A stretch of 64,000 nucleotides of DNA from Bemisia tabaci (GCF_918797505.1 NC_092796.1:31568098-31632097); one strand, 5' to 3'. Shown: positions 10,896 through 22,600, counted from the first letter of the stretch. Numbers and translations are program-made. The notes: generated by a model not told the origin, from the letters alone.

Positions 10896-11531
10896 ATCTC
10901 CCATAAGAATTGGGTCATAACGTCATGTCATCGATAACGCATGCATCTTGTGCTTCAAATCACAAGCCACAAACTCACCCATCTTCATCAAAACGGTCTG
11001 CAAATAGGAAGAGTCGAATCTCTTTTTTAGGCAGTACGCGATCAAGGTTACACTTGATTAATGTACCATTTTTTATGAGATCGGCTCATATTGGAGAGCA
11101 GGCACGGAACAACAACAGAGCTTTCTCATGACGTGCATGAAAGACTCGGCTATCAACGCTCACCATTTTTTCAACAGATTTATTGCTCTAGATCAAATTA
11201 GCTCACATTGCAAATTAACGATCATGTGGTGGCTGCTTTCATTTTCCTCAAAGGGACTTCAGGTGAATGAGGAAAAGAGCCGAAACTCTTCATGAATTTG
11301 CAAAGTTTGAACAAATAGATCACCAAAAGCTCAATGTTCACACACCTAGACTACCTAAATTGATTTTGCACAGACGTAGTTGAGCCATTCGTCCTCGGTT
11401 CGAATATTGTCACTTGACTGCGAATACTCTTGGAGGGAGGTTTAATCCAAGAGCAATGCGTTTCCGGTAGGTTTGTAATAGCTCTCGTGCAATACTTGTT
11501 CGGCACAAAACTTACACAGATGTGAGTGAAT
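10896..11531. other. Intergenic DNA, nothing recognised
   Basis: No gene, RNA or repeat boundary was recognised. The 73-codon frame at 10910-11131 has no identifiable domain. Confidence 0.4.
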
Positions 11532-11539
11532 AAACGGAC

Positions 11540-11704
11540 CGGTGGCGTGGCGTGAATTGCGATATATCGATTGTTATGCCATTTAAAACTATGGAAAAGG
11601 ATCTATAAACAGGATGTTCGCAGCAAACACCTTAATAATCGATTATTTTTCATAGGTTTGAATGGAATAACAATCGATACATCGCAATACACGCCACGCC
11701 ACTG
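11540..11704. mobile_element. hAT-type MITE, 165 bp, perfect 8-bp TSD
   Basis: The element is flanked by AAACGGAC at 11532-11539 and again at 11705-11712. Its ends are CGGTGGCGTGGCGTG and CACGCCACGCCACTG, with near-palindromic arms. One of the two copies here that define the family boundary exactly. Confidence 0.9.
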
Positions 11705-11712
11705 AAACGGAC

Positions 11713-12379
11713 TCCAATCAAGTTATAGATACAAATCGACGGAGTAAGTCGGCAATCACATAACTCGTTTGCGGTGTCTGAAAATCTACGCCTCTATGTT
11801 ATTTTTTTAAAGGAGAACAAATTGACATCATTCCTTAAAGTTTTCGCAGAATTTTCTTCGCACCGAGAAGAAAAATCGCGGCAGTTTTAAAGAGTTGCTG
11901 TTGAGTAGTTTCCCGTTTAAAAAGTAAAGTATGAAAGGAAGTCTGCAACTTCGCAAACCGAGTTATGTGATTGCCGACTTACACCGTCGAAATAGACCTT
12001 TGTAGCATTAGCTACATATCAACAGTTAAAGTACCAGACCACGTATCTCGGTTTGCGACGCTGTAGAAGACTTCGTGTCATGCTAAATAATCGATTCTTG
12101 TCGGAGCACCCGGCCCCTCCAAAAAGCGATACATTTTCATAGGTTTAAATGGAGGAAATCCGGTGTTACCAAATTGCTGGATCCGCCAATGTTCTCATGG
12201 TTTATTCCGATTTTTAAAGAGATACTTTGTCAGCTAAGTAATTAGAAAATATTTTTCTTTTAGAGCATTATAACTTACTGACAAAAAATTATGATCATTC
12301 AAAACCGAAACGAACGTTGTGGTGTTTTTCAGTGAATTCGAGAGAAATGATGCAATTTCAAACCCTGCTAGCTATCTTC
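11713..12379. other. Unassigned DNA with half of a palindromic MITE
   Basis: Positions 12085-12200 match the right half of the MITE at 7090-7262 (ATTCTTGTCGGAGCACC, AGGTTTAAATGGAGGAAA, GCTGGATCCGCCAAT). The rest is unassigned. Confidence 0.45.
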
Positions 12380-13844
12380 TAGTCCAGTACCACATGTACA
12401 AATAAGAGGTCCCGTGTGCAGCTTCGTGGGTAAAATTGTTGTGATATGTCATTCTCTTCTTTAGGATGTCTAGAATCAGAATTTCGATGGTGTCAAGTTC
12501 AAAAATTGAACCGACGCCCAGAATTCAAGATGGCGTCCAAGATGGCCGCCGCCATGGTGAAAGTTTTAAATTTTGCGGATAGCGTCGAGTCAGATGTCGA
12601 TTCCTATGTAAAATGACACGAGGAATCCGAATATCACATTTAAAAACACCCCCGACCCAAAGGAGGGCTCCAAATCCAAGATGGCGGCCAAAAATACCAC
12701 TCAGGGGTACTAATTTGCCTATACGGGTCCAAGTGCATAGTGAGGTATCAATTATTAGGTTTTCGGGGTCGTAGAGTCCGAAAATGAGGTCCATTTTTCG
12801 CTGCGGCCCTCCAGAGACCCTAAAATCAAATATGGCGCCCAAAATGGCCACCGGTTTTACGGCTGAAACACCAATTTAGCGCAGCTATGATAAGCAATAC
12901 GTTCAAAATTTAGTTTTGTGGGGCAAGGAGTTCGAATAGGAGATCAAATGTTTATTCCTACAAAAAATTAAGCCTCCGAATCGAAAATGGCTACCGATAT
13001 GGTTGCCAGTTAGAGGCGCAGGCCGGTAAATGACTATTGATATTAAGGGGATTTGCCAAAGGAGCTAGGGGTTTCGATAAGGGCCGTTTTTCGGCCCATA
13101 CCCTGAAATTCTTCAATTTTACGATTTTTTTGCTTCTTCGGAGTCTAAATTTTACGGAATGTGTCATGCTTTTGTCATTTTCGGCCTATTTAGGGGTCTA
13201 ATGCTGGCCTAAACATGAGTCTTTTTTGCGGAAAATTCGGGTTTCTTGGCATTCGACGCGCTGCGCCCGCTGTTTCATAACGATCAAATATCATCGGAGG
13301 AGCAAATTTTCCTTCAAGTATGTTCATTAAGGGTGTAAGATATAGTCACTCTGGCCAACTTTCGTCGATGGCAACCCTTGTGCTCAGTGTTCGAAACTCA
13401 CAGGCGCCAACGCGCCAAATGCGCCTAAAACATCGGTCATTGCTCCTAATAAAGAAGGCTCTGCGCCAACGTGGCCCTTAAAAATTGCCCCTTTAAAATC
13501 TGAATTTTCATATTAGGTGATCATTCGAAATTTTCAGCATTACAATTAGTGAGAGCTTTTTCTATTCTTCACGATTTCATTCTTAGTCCTTTTGTCTTCA
13601 CCAAGTCACAGCTACTTACTAGTTCTGTTACGAAAACATCTAAATTTGCGTCTAATTTTTAACTAAATATGCCGTAATATACAAGCAAAAAGTCAATCTG
13701 GCCCCTAAAAAATCTTCAATGGCGCCGAAAATTCAGGCTTGATGCGCCCCATGACTCCTAAAACTCAAAGGTGAGTTTGGAACACTGCTTGCGCTCATAG
13801 TGAAAACGAAATTTTTAGACTTTACTTGTTTTTCATCATTATTT
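12380..13844 (+). repeat. Foldback left arm
   Basis: Arm with several AAGATGGCGGCC-like motifs (for example near 12527-12555 and 12678). It is interrupted by the hAT-type element at 13385-13787. The open frame at 12525-12851 is mirrored in the other arm and has no recognisable domain. Confidence 0.8.
13385..13787. mobile_element. hAT-type non-autonomous element nested in foldback arm
   Basis: The terminal repeats CAGTGTTCGAAACTCAC and GTGAGTTTGGAACACTG match except one base. They are flanked by CTTGTGCT (13377-13384) and CTTGCGCT (13788-13795), an 8-bp duplication. The other foldback arm (near 15470-15485) holds the empty site, AGCGCAAGGGTTGCC. Confidence 0.9.
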
Positions 13845-15424
13845 AGATGGCGTCTGATTAGATCACAAATCTTAGAAATGTGTAATCTTATTAGGCGCAG
13901 TTCGAGGCTTTCATAGCGCAAGTTTATCATAAAATGCAGAAAAATTACGCTTTCGTACCTTTAACACAACATACTTTCGAATTATTGCATTTAACAAATC
14001 TGAAATTTGTTTGAAATTTTAACTCTGTTTGGACGCATTTCGAGGCTACCGTAACACAGATCTTCATGAATTTCCGCAGAAAAACTTTTTTTTTACCTTA
14101 ACACGAAAATACTTTCGAATTGTTGCAATCAACAAATCTGGAAATTGTTTGAAATTTAAACTGTATTTAGACGCATTTTTTGACGAAAATTTTATAAAAT
14201 ACTAATCAAATGAACACTGTGGTTTCATTTAAGACTCTACATCAAAAGAGATAAATATCTTCGAAGGCCTCAAACTTATTCTTTTCTCGTCTTTCCTCAT
14301 CATCTTCTGTCTCCTCTTTCCTTCACTCTTTCCCCCTTTTTTTTGCTTTCGGCCGGGGGGGGGGGGGTTTGGGGCTTGAGCCCCGTATCTGAAAGTGACA
14401 TAAAACCCTGTGGGCATATCCGGGTGGTATTACCAACGGCAGGTTGACGGTAGAGTCGTGGGCTGCCCAGCGCATATTGCATCTGTCATCTAGTACCTCG
14501 CTCATTACAGATATGAAGCTGAACTCGAAAACCGAAGCGTTTGCTGGATGAATACGCGTCATTTCTCCAAAATTCTACAATGGTAGCTCCAAATGAGTTG
14601 TCTGATGGGAGGAACCTGATGAAGAGGCAACAGATGAGGAAGCGGTAAGGAGGCTAGGCAGGAGTAAACCAGGAAAACCAGAGTTTCCAATTATTTTTGG
14701 GAAGTAGAATTCTGATCGATCGCAGGCAATAAAAGTGACGGAGGGCAGGGCTTGTCAGGGTGGGTAAAAAATCAACATTGAGAACTCGTGATTCTGACAC
14801 ATGGCTTACTTTTTATTCGGATCCCAGATCACGGTCAATGTTTCAAAGTTGCATCTTCGTGCGTAAATATCACGTCAAAAATTCGTAAGATAATGGGTCG
14901 CCTACAAGCCCAAGATCATAAAAAAAAACTTTACCTGCAAAAAATATGATTCATTTGCATCCCTGAATACAGTAATTTGAGTCCTACGTATTTATTTAAT
15001 GCGCATAATGCGAAATAATGGCTCAAATCTTGGGCCAACTCGGAATAATTTTCTCGATTTTTACCGATGATATGTGGCAATGCCGCGCCGCGATGGGAGT
15101 CTCTTTAGATAAATACATGTAATGAACAAAATAACAATAGATAAATGCATGTGCATATTCACTAGTCATGTGATCGTTACGTATGAAAAATCAAGGGTTT
15201 TGAACTTTGCTGAATGAGCTCGACGAAGAACAGCCTCCAAATACTGAAATAATCACAAATAGTTTCCTGTGATTTTAGGCAACAAAAAATGGCAACACCG
15301 GCTTTTTCTTTGGAGGAGGGGGGGCTTTTAATTCCATAAAATTTTTTGGAGGGCTACGTACAATTTCCGCCAAGGAATCTATTTCTGGTTTAAGATGAGT
15401 AGCCCTCTTTTATGCCATTTTGAT
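13845..15424. other. Foldback spacer, non-coding
   Basis: No transposase was seen. Two tandem segments of about 90 bp (near 13955-14042 and 14092-14178) share ATACTTTCGAATT, AACAAATCTG and TTTGAAAT. A poly-G run lies near 14357-14367. The minus-strand frames around 14229-14562 are overlapping and without domains. Confidence 0.6.
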
Positions 15425-16471
15425 AATAATGATGAAAAACAAGAAAATTCTAAAAAGTTCGTTTTAACTATGAGCGCAAGGGTTGCCATCGACGAAAGTT
15501 GGCCAGAGTGACTATATCTTACACCCTTAATGAACATACTTGAAGGAAAATTTGCTCCTCCGATGATATTTGATCGTTATGAAACAGCGGGCGCAGCGCG
15601 TCGAATGCCAAGAAACCCGAATTTTCCGCAAAAAAGACTCATGTTTAGGCCAGCATTAGACCCCTAAATAGGCCGAAAATGACAAAAGCATGACACATTC
15701 CGTAAAATTTAGACTCCGAAGAAGCAAAAAAATCGTAAAATTGAAGAATTTCAGGGTATGGGCCGAAAAACGGCCCTTATCGAAACCCCTAGCTCCTTTG
15801 GCAAATCCCCTTAATATCAATAGTCATTTACCGGCCTGCGCCTCTAACTGGCAACCATATCGGTAGCCATTTTCGATTCGGAGGCTTAATTTTTTGTAGG
15901 AATAAACATTTGATCTCCTATTCGAACTCCTTGCCCCACAAAACTAAATTTTGAACGTATTGCTTATCATAGCTGCGCTAAATTGGTGTTTCAGCCGTAA
16001 AACCGGTGGCCATTTTGGGCGCCATATTTGATTTTAGGGTCTCTGGAGGGCCGCAGCGAAAAATGGACCTCATTTTCGGACTCTACGACCCCGAAAACCT
16101 AATAATTGATACCTCACTATGCACTTGGACCCGTATAGGCAAATTAGTACCCCTGAGTGGTATTTTTGGCCGCCATCTTGGATTTGGAGCCCTCCTTTGG
16201 GTCGGGGGTGTTTTTAAATGTGATATTCGGATTCCTCGTGTCATTTTACATAGGAATCGACATCTGACTCGACGCTATCCGCAAAATTTAAAACTTTCAC
16301 CATGGCGGCGGCCATCTTGGACGCCATCTTGAATTCTGGGCGTCGGTTCAATTTTTGAACTTGACACCATCGAAATTCTGATTCTAGACATCCTAAAGAA
16401 GAGAATGACATATCACAACAATTTTACCCACGAAATTGCACACGGATGCACATGTGGTACTGGACTATTCC
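15425..16471 (-). repeat. Foldback right arm
   Basis: Reverse complement of the left arm. It ends CATGTGGTACTGGACTA at 16471, so it contains the presumed 5' untranslated region and the first codons of the cathepsin B gene. It carries GGCCGCCATCTTGG-type motifs at about 16167-16182 and 16300-16330. Confidence 0.8.
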
Positions 16472-16622
16472 GCCCTTGTGGGAAGTCTTCTTTCTTTGGG
16501 GGGCTTTCAGTTTTCTTCCAGCGTTGGCTCGTGATATTGTTTCCGGACACTCAGAAATGTTTAGCCTTAAAAATCAAGATGCGATGATCGATCACATCAA
16601 CCAAGTTCAGTCATCATGGACG
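16446..16622 (+). CDS. Cathepsin B exon 1: signal peptide and start of propeptide
   Basis: It encodes 59 residues from [10 protein letters not shown] to NQVQSSWT and ends in phase 0 at a GTGAGA donor. SSWT is followed by AGKNF in exon 2, matching the family's TTW(K/Q)AG(R/H)NF. The first 26 bases lie in the foldback right arm. Confidence 0.85.
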
Positions 16623-19600
16623 GTGAGAACCCTTTGTTATTTCAGTTCAAAATTTCGAGGAATTAGTAAGATTCTTATTATTTTTTTTTTATCTTTCCAT
16701 GAAAGGCGTGAAAAATAAATGAGTAAAATTCTATTTTTCTTTGTAGAACTTAAAATTAAACACAAACGCTGAGTTACAGGGATGACTATTCTCGGATTTA
16801 TCAAAGAAATAAGCTTGTCTCCCCATTAAAAAATGATGCTTAAACGATGAATCTTGCCAAAAAAGTTTGGAAAGACGACGAGAGAACATTAAAAGGAGAC
16901 ATGGTGATATCGAAACGAAGGAATGCCATCTTGAACATTATGATACCGCACACTAAAGAGTATAAATTAGATACATTAACGCACTACAGAATAAAAGTCT
17001 ACGAATCAAGTATTTCATCGTCCCAATGATGTAAATGGACAACAGTGCAACTGTCTCTTGTACAGTTCATAACACGAAAACTGACGTGGAGACCTTTAAT
17101 TGGTTGATAGGAAAGGGTGACGCTCCTCCAGGTGCGGAAACAATACATGGACTGTAACCTCGAGCAGAAGCATTGATCTGAATAGGTAGATAGACTGATG
17201 TATATAGGGTAACGAATTCAAATCTGGCTCTTTGACAAATGACAAACAAATGCACGCGAGTGAGATTACGAAAAGAACACAAATGTAGCGCGTAAACGAT
17301 TTATTTTGGAGCCATTTGCCTTCATTAAACTCGGAGTGTCAAAATAAAATACGGTATAAATCTATTTCAATTTTGGTTAATGTCTCATAAATGGATTGCA
17401 TTTTGCAAAAAGGAACCACTAGCATTGCAATGCTGTTAAGATTGTGCAACTCCTTTTGTCTTGGAGGAAAAACCCGATTATCCATTAATAGTTTCTATTT
17501 TACTCGCTAAAAACTGTAAATTTAAGACAAAAATTACCATCTAAATTTCATAGTTATTCGCGATTTCCGCAATTTTATTGCAAAAGATAAAGTTGCACAA
17601 TCTTAGCATCATTGCAATGCTAGTGGTTCCTTTTTGCAAAATGCAATCCAAATGTAATTACACTTTCTCTCACACCCAACTTTTCAATCGATAACTCTCT
17701 GCTGCTCAAGGAATCAATGGATACAAACATTCTGAAAGGTGCATGCTGTCGATTCAATTTACTTTGAAAATAGCTACGCATATTTTTTGAAATTTACTGA
17801 AATACCAAATTAAATTGCGAATAAAATCATCCGATAAATTTAGGAAGGAAGCGCTCACGCATTTTCAGGAAAATCTGGCAGCGTTCGATTATTGATGTAC
17901 CGTTTTTTATGAGCACGGAGTTGGTCGCTGATCGTAGCGCCTGGAGGCAACTATTCGTGCTCAAAGGCTGGCCGTATTGCATATACAAAATATTGAAGGC
18001 GCTCTAATTTACTCACATGACTCGCAGCGCTACTCTTGCGTTGTCCTGCTAATTCCTTCCAGTGCGAGTATAAAATCACCTAATTTTTCTCTTCCTCCTC
18101 CTTTTTCTCTCCTCCTCCCCCTCCTCTTTCTCCTTTTCCTTCTCCTTCTATCTGTTTGCCTTTAGCCACATACCTATTTATCTAGTAGTGTCTAGCCTTA
18201 ATTCTAATGATTCAATCAACGTTTTATTACATTCATTTGCAAAGAGCTTTAAGCGACTGTTATTTATTGATCAACTATCGGTATCGCACAGGCTGGAAAA
18301 AACTTTCCCGATGACATCTCCCAGGACTACTTGAGACAATTAGCCTCTGCCTGGCTCCCAGAGGAAAACGATCTACCGAGTCTACCAGTTTTGAATGCTC
18401 TTGATGACCCTATTCACACGGGTGCCGCCGACCCACCCGCGGAATTCGACGCAAGAAAGAAATGGACTAAGTGTCCGAGTCTTCTTCATATCTACGACCA
18501 GGGAAATTGCGGTAGTTGTTGGGTAAGTATATCAATCCGAGCTATTTACATTTATTTGTGTTTCATAATCTGGTTCAAAGTTTCATCATTAGTTCCACAA
18601 TTTGTTTCCACAACAAGCCGCTACCTCAGCGCACTAAAGCGCTCTGCGACTCCAAATCGCCATCAGAAACGATCCTCCCACAAATCATCGGACAAATTAC
18701 ACCGTCTGATCTCCCCCTCCACTCCCTCCCGCCAACCTTTTACTGGACGTCCACGCCGCCTTCTTCCGGGAGGAACCCAATCAAATACCATTCTGGGCAA
18801 CCTACTATCCGCCATTCTCCACACGTGTCCATACCAAACCAGCGGCCTGGTAATATCGTGCACAATATCTTCCTCAACTATCATTGTTCCACGCACTCGT
18901 TCATTACGAACGCGCTCTCTCCGCGAGATCCCTGCAGACCTTCGCCGAAAGTCCATTTCGGTTGCCCGTAAGACATCCTCGGATCTTTTCTTCAATTGCC
19001 AGACCTCACTCCCGTAGGTAATTATGCTCTTCACGATGGCGCTGTAAATTCCACAATTTGTTTCCTTTTTAAAATAGAAATCTATACATAGTCTGAACTA
19101 ATCATTTTGGAGATGAACTTGCACTCTAAGAGCATATTTCTATTTGTGGAAAGCGTCATTAGGTGTTGCTAAGATTATGCGTGATGTCTGAGCAACCTAG
19201 ATGTCTTCAGTGGCCTTTATCTCCACTTTCCCACGTTATAATGTAACTACATTTCAATATTACGAAACTTCTCCTCGCAAATTGCAATTTTAACTCTAGA
19301 ATCTTGGGCACTTCTAGCTGAAAATTTCAATGATTTTTATCTGATTCCGAGTAAAATTAGAAAAATTTTGGACAAAAATTCCACGGATACATTCTTGTAA
19401 AAAATCGAATTCTTTGATTCAATTTCGCAACCTTGGAACAGAGTCACGTACCTTCGTCTGGAAAATGACGATAGATACAAATTTTTAGGAGCAGCCCAAG
19501 ACGATGATAACAGTGGAACAACAAAGATGAAAAAAACGGGAAACAAGGCTAAAAATACACAATTATGAAACCCGAGACGTTTCGACTCAACACTGAGTCA

Positions 19601-22600
19601 TTTTCAGTCGGAAACAATAAAAAAATTTTAAAAGAAAAACGCTAAAACCTGAGCTCTACATGGTGGGGCCGGGATCTGAGAGAAAAAAAAAAAGAAAATT
19701 GATAACAAACAAGACACATCGATGCCAGCACCAGTAACCGAAAATGACCCGGCCCCACCATGTAGAGCTCAGGTTTTAGCGTTTTTCTTTTAAAATTTTT
19801 TTATTGTTTCCGACTGAAAATGACTCAGTGTTGAGTCGAAACGTCTCGGGTTTGAAAATGACGATTTGAGGAGCTTTGCTCCAAAAGGTCTTTTTTTCAT
19901 AACAAGAATTTTTATTCTCAGGCTTGGTTTTTGGTAGAGTGGGAGGAAAAGCTGGCTAATCTTAGCAATACTTGGTGGCGTTTTTCAGGTTTCGGATTTC
20001 TACTCTTTTTGTTTGAGGTATTGCAAAGAGACGGCCAGCAGAGGGTCAAAGTTGCTCCATTTTGCTGGATTCAAAACGCTCCCTATAAATTTTCAGCCGG
20101 TTTTACCGAAAAAATTGAATCAATGGTGTCTAAAATATCTCATTTCTGTTCCTCTCATTTCAGGCTGTTGCCGCGGCCTCTGTCATCACGGATAGAACCT
20201 GTATCGCGAGTAACGGAGCCTTCAAGGATTACATATCAGGCTGGAATCTCGTATGCTGCTGCATAGGCGAGTGCAGTAAAAGTTGTGGCGGCGGCTTCAC
20301 TAGCAAAGCTTTCGAATTTCACGTGAAACAAGGGATTGTCACCGGCGGAGAATTTGGAACCAATCAGGTGAAGATGTTGTCATTGATTTAAACTACACCA
20401 AAAAAAATTTAGGATATTGAAATAACACATTATTGGAAAATGAGCAAAGAACTCCAAACATTTGTCTTAATAGCCCGGGCAGTCAACCTAACATCCTCAG
20501 AGTCTGAAATTAAGCGGTTTACTTGAACGTTTTCAGTTTTCGAACTTTTTTTACGACCCGGGTGTTAATTCAATATCCGACGTAACTAAAAGTGATGGAG
20601 ATTTGAACAAAATCATTTTCAGAGATTCTTTGGATCAAATTGAGACATTATTTAAGTATAATATTTCCTCCAAAACTGCTCAACTCCGGCGCAACAGTAG
20701 TCCTATAATTTTTGAGATAAGAAGTCCATTTTTTTTAATATTTCGGTAACGTTTTGGATGAAAGCGTCGAATTACAAGAGACTAAAAAAAGAAGGAAAGA
20801 AAGAAAGAGAGGACTACAAAAAGAGGAGAAAATAGGATTCTTCTTCAATTTTGATACAGAGAGAAGGTAGAATTCATTTTTGGGGGTTTCGAAACCTGAT
20901 TGTGGCCGACCATCATACGATACAGCTATAATAGTCTTATGTTGTTTAAGTGGAAAATGTCCACCATAGTTCCTCGAAAAATGATTTTTTTTTCTATTCC
21001 TGGAATGTTGAAAATCCCGGCGCGAAATTCACGTTTACTCAGTTGCTATTTTGACCACCTGTTACTCTGAGTGCATGGATCCGGCGCGAATTTCGCGCTC
21101 TGGTCGGAGTGAAAATCTGACAGGCAAATGTATACACAGAAAAAAATGGATGGTGCTGGCGACAGAACCTTTTGTTCATACGGCTCCCACAGTTTCTTTG
21201 TTACACTTACAGAACTTTCTGTCGTGGGAACAGAGTACTCTGTTCCCACGACAGAAGTTCTGTTCTCACAGCAGAAAAGTTCTGTAAGTGTAACAAAGAA
21301 ACTGTGGGAGCCGTATAAACAAAAGGTTCTGTCGTCAGCACCATCCATTTTTTTCTGTGTAACGGAGCTGCCGCAGCATGGATTTGAACTCGAGTCGCGG
21401 CGGTGACAGACGAGTACGTTACCACTTTGCCATTCGACGCTCACATCAAGTATAGCTGAATTCACGCTACTTGAGGAACCTCAACTAATTCGTCCGTCGT
21501 TGGTGATATTCACGCTCTGATCTTTTCACTCGGAGTGCGGCGCGACATCCGCGCTGGATTTTTTTTCACGCCGCACAGTGGATTGAGTCAATCAGAGAGG
21601 TCGGACATGAAATTTTTTACCAAACTTTCAAATTTTGATGTTTAATTCGTCACAATTTTAATTTGAAGACGTGCCTCTAGAGTAAAATTTCACGAGGAAA
21701 CCAATGAAACCACTTTCAGAACCTCAAAGTCTTGTATAAACGGAGTTATAAGCGTTTAAAGTTTCGAAATGTTGTCCGACCTCTCCCATTGACTAGATCC
21801 ACTGTGCGCCGGCTATTCACTCAGAGTAAATCATTGATTTTTAACAGTGTGAGATTAAAACTGAGAATAGCGTCTGCAATTACTCCTGCTTTCTTGTCAA
21901 TTGAACCATTTCTTGAACTGTAGGGAATAAGGGGCAGTAGAGCCTAGAATCAACGGCTCAAGGAAAACGTTTAACCATGAAAACATACTTGCACTTGGTC
22001 CCACTTGTAAATCACCCACATGTTCGGAGTGAGCTTTTAAAAGTGGAACAAGGAATACGTGCATCAAAGAAACTGTCTTTCTCTTTTATTTTCACGTTTT
22101 ATTTGTGATGAATAAACTCAGTGACATTTTCCATTTCACAGGGCTGCATGCCGTACCAAATAAAACATTGTTCTCACCACATGGGCGATAAAGGGAAATA
22201 TCCTAATTGTAAAAGTTATAACGAAACAGTGGTTCCAGTTTGTGTGAATGCATGTACCAATAAAGGCTACAAGACACCGATGAGCAAAGACAGGCATTTT
22301 GGTAGGTTGACTGACATGACAGAGGATTTAAAAAGTCTGAAAAATACTTGTTTCATGATCTTCTTCCTTCTTACGCCTTTAAATGACATTTAAAACGCTG
22401 GTCAATTATTGTCTTGCTTGTTTCAGTCACGCATGATCTGATTTCCGAATCAAAGCTAATTTTATTACATAATAATTGTTACGATGAATTGAAAACTATA
22501 AAAGCCAATTGGGTGAAATTTTCAATACCGTTGGGAAGACAATATTTCTGTGTTCAGCATAATTCCCAAAACGATTTGATTTCAGTTACTTCAGTCGAAG

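Larger units (their letters stand above)
12380..16471. mobile_element. Long-arm foldback element (about 4.1 kb)
   Basis: The segment 12380-13844 is the reverse complement of 15425-16471 once a 403-bp hAT insertion in the left arm is removed. A stretch of 327 bp translating to the same 108 residues from both arms (12525-12851 and 16006-16332) is identical. The outermost 60-70 bp differ by a small indel and a few substitutions but still match (TAGTCCAGTACCACATGT). No target duplication is readable at 12380/16471. The spacer codes for nothing recognisable. The right arm overlaps the first bases of the cathepsin B coding region. Confidence 0.8.
16623..18291 (+). other. Cathepsin B intron 1
   Basis: GT-AG intron. 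It contains a TGGATTGC-ended MITE (17392-17650), a copy of a short dispersed motif (17945-18003) and a CT-rich tract near 18085-18151. No other gene was seen. Confidence 0.8.
18523..20163 (+). other. Cathepsin B intron 2
   Basis: GT-AG intron. It holds a 5'-truncated LINE (18610-19048), a diverged dispersed repeat (19228-19465) and a perfect long hairpin (19568-19853). Confidence 0.8.
20368..22141 (+). other. Cathepsin B intron 3
   Basis: GT-AG intron. It contains a 225-bp palindrome (21135-21359), an adjacent tRNA-like sequence on the minus strand (21366-21435) and a Transib-like MITE (21574-21806). 20368-21120 holds nothing recognised. Confidence 0.8.

Noticed and set aside
12525..12851. 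108-codon frame present identically in two places
   Set aside because: It is the same foldback arm read from each side (also 16006-16332); no start context, domain or codon bias supports a protein.
16006..16332. Upstream coding exon of cathepsin B in the foldback arm
   Set aside because: The propeptide and signal peptide are complete in exon 1 at 16446; the arm sequence has no homology to the family.
18331..19017. 228-codon open frame
   Set aside because: Only its first part (to 18522) is cathepsin B exon 2; the rest runs through intron 2 and the antisense of a LINE.
21366..21435. Functional tRNA gene on the minus strand
   Set aside because: A- and B-box-like motifs are present but the acceptor and anticodon stems do not pair well; a SINE head or decayed tRNA is more likely.
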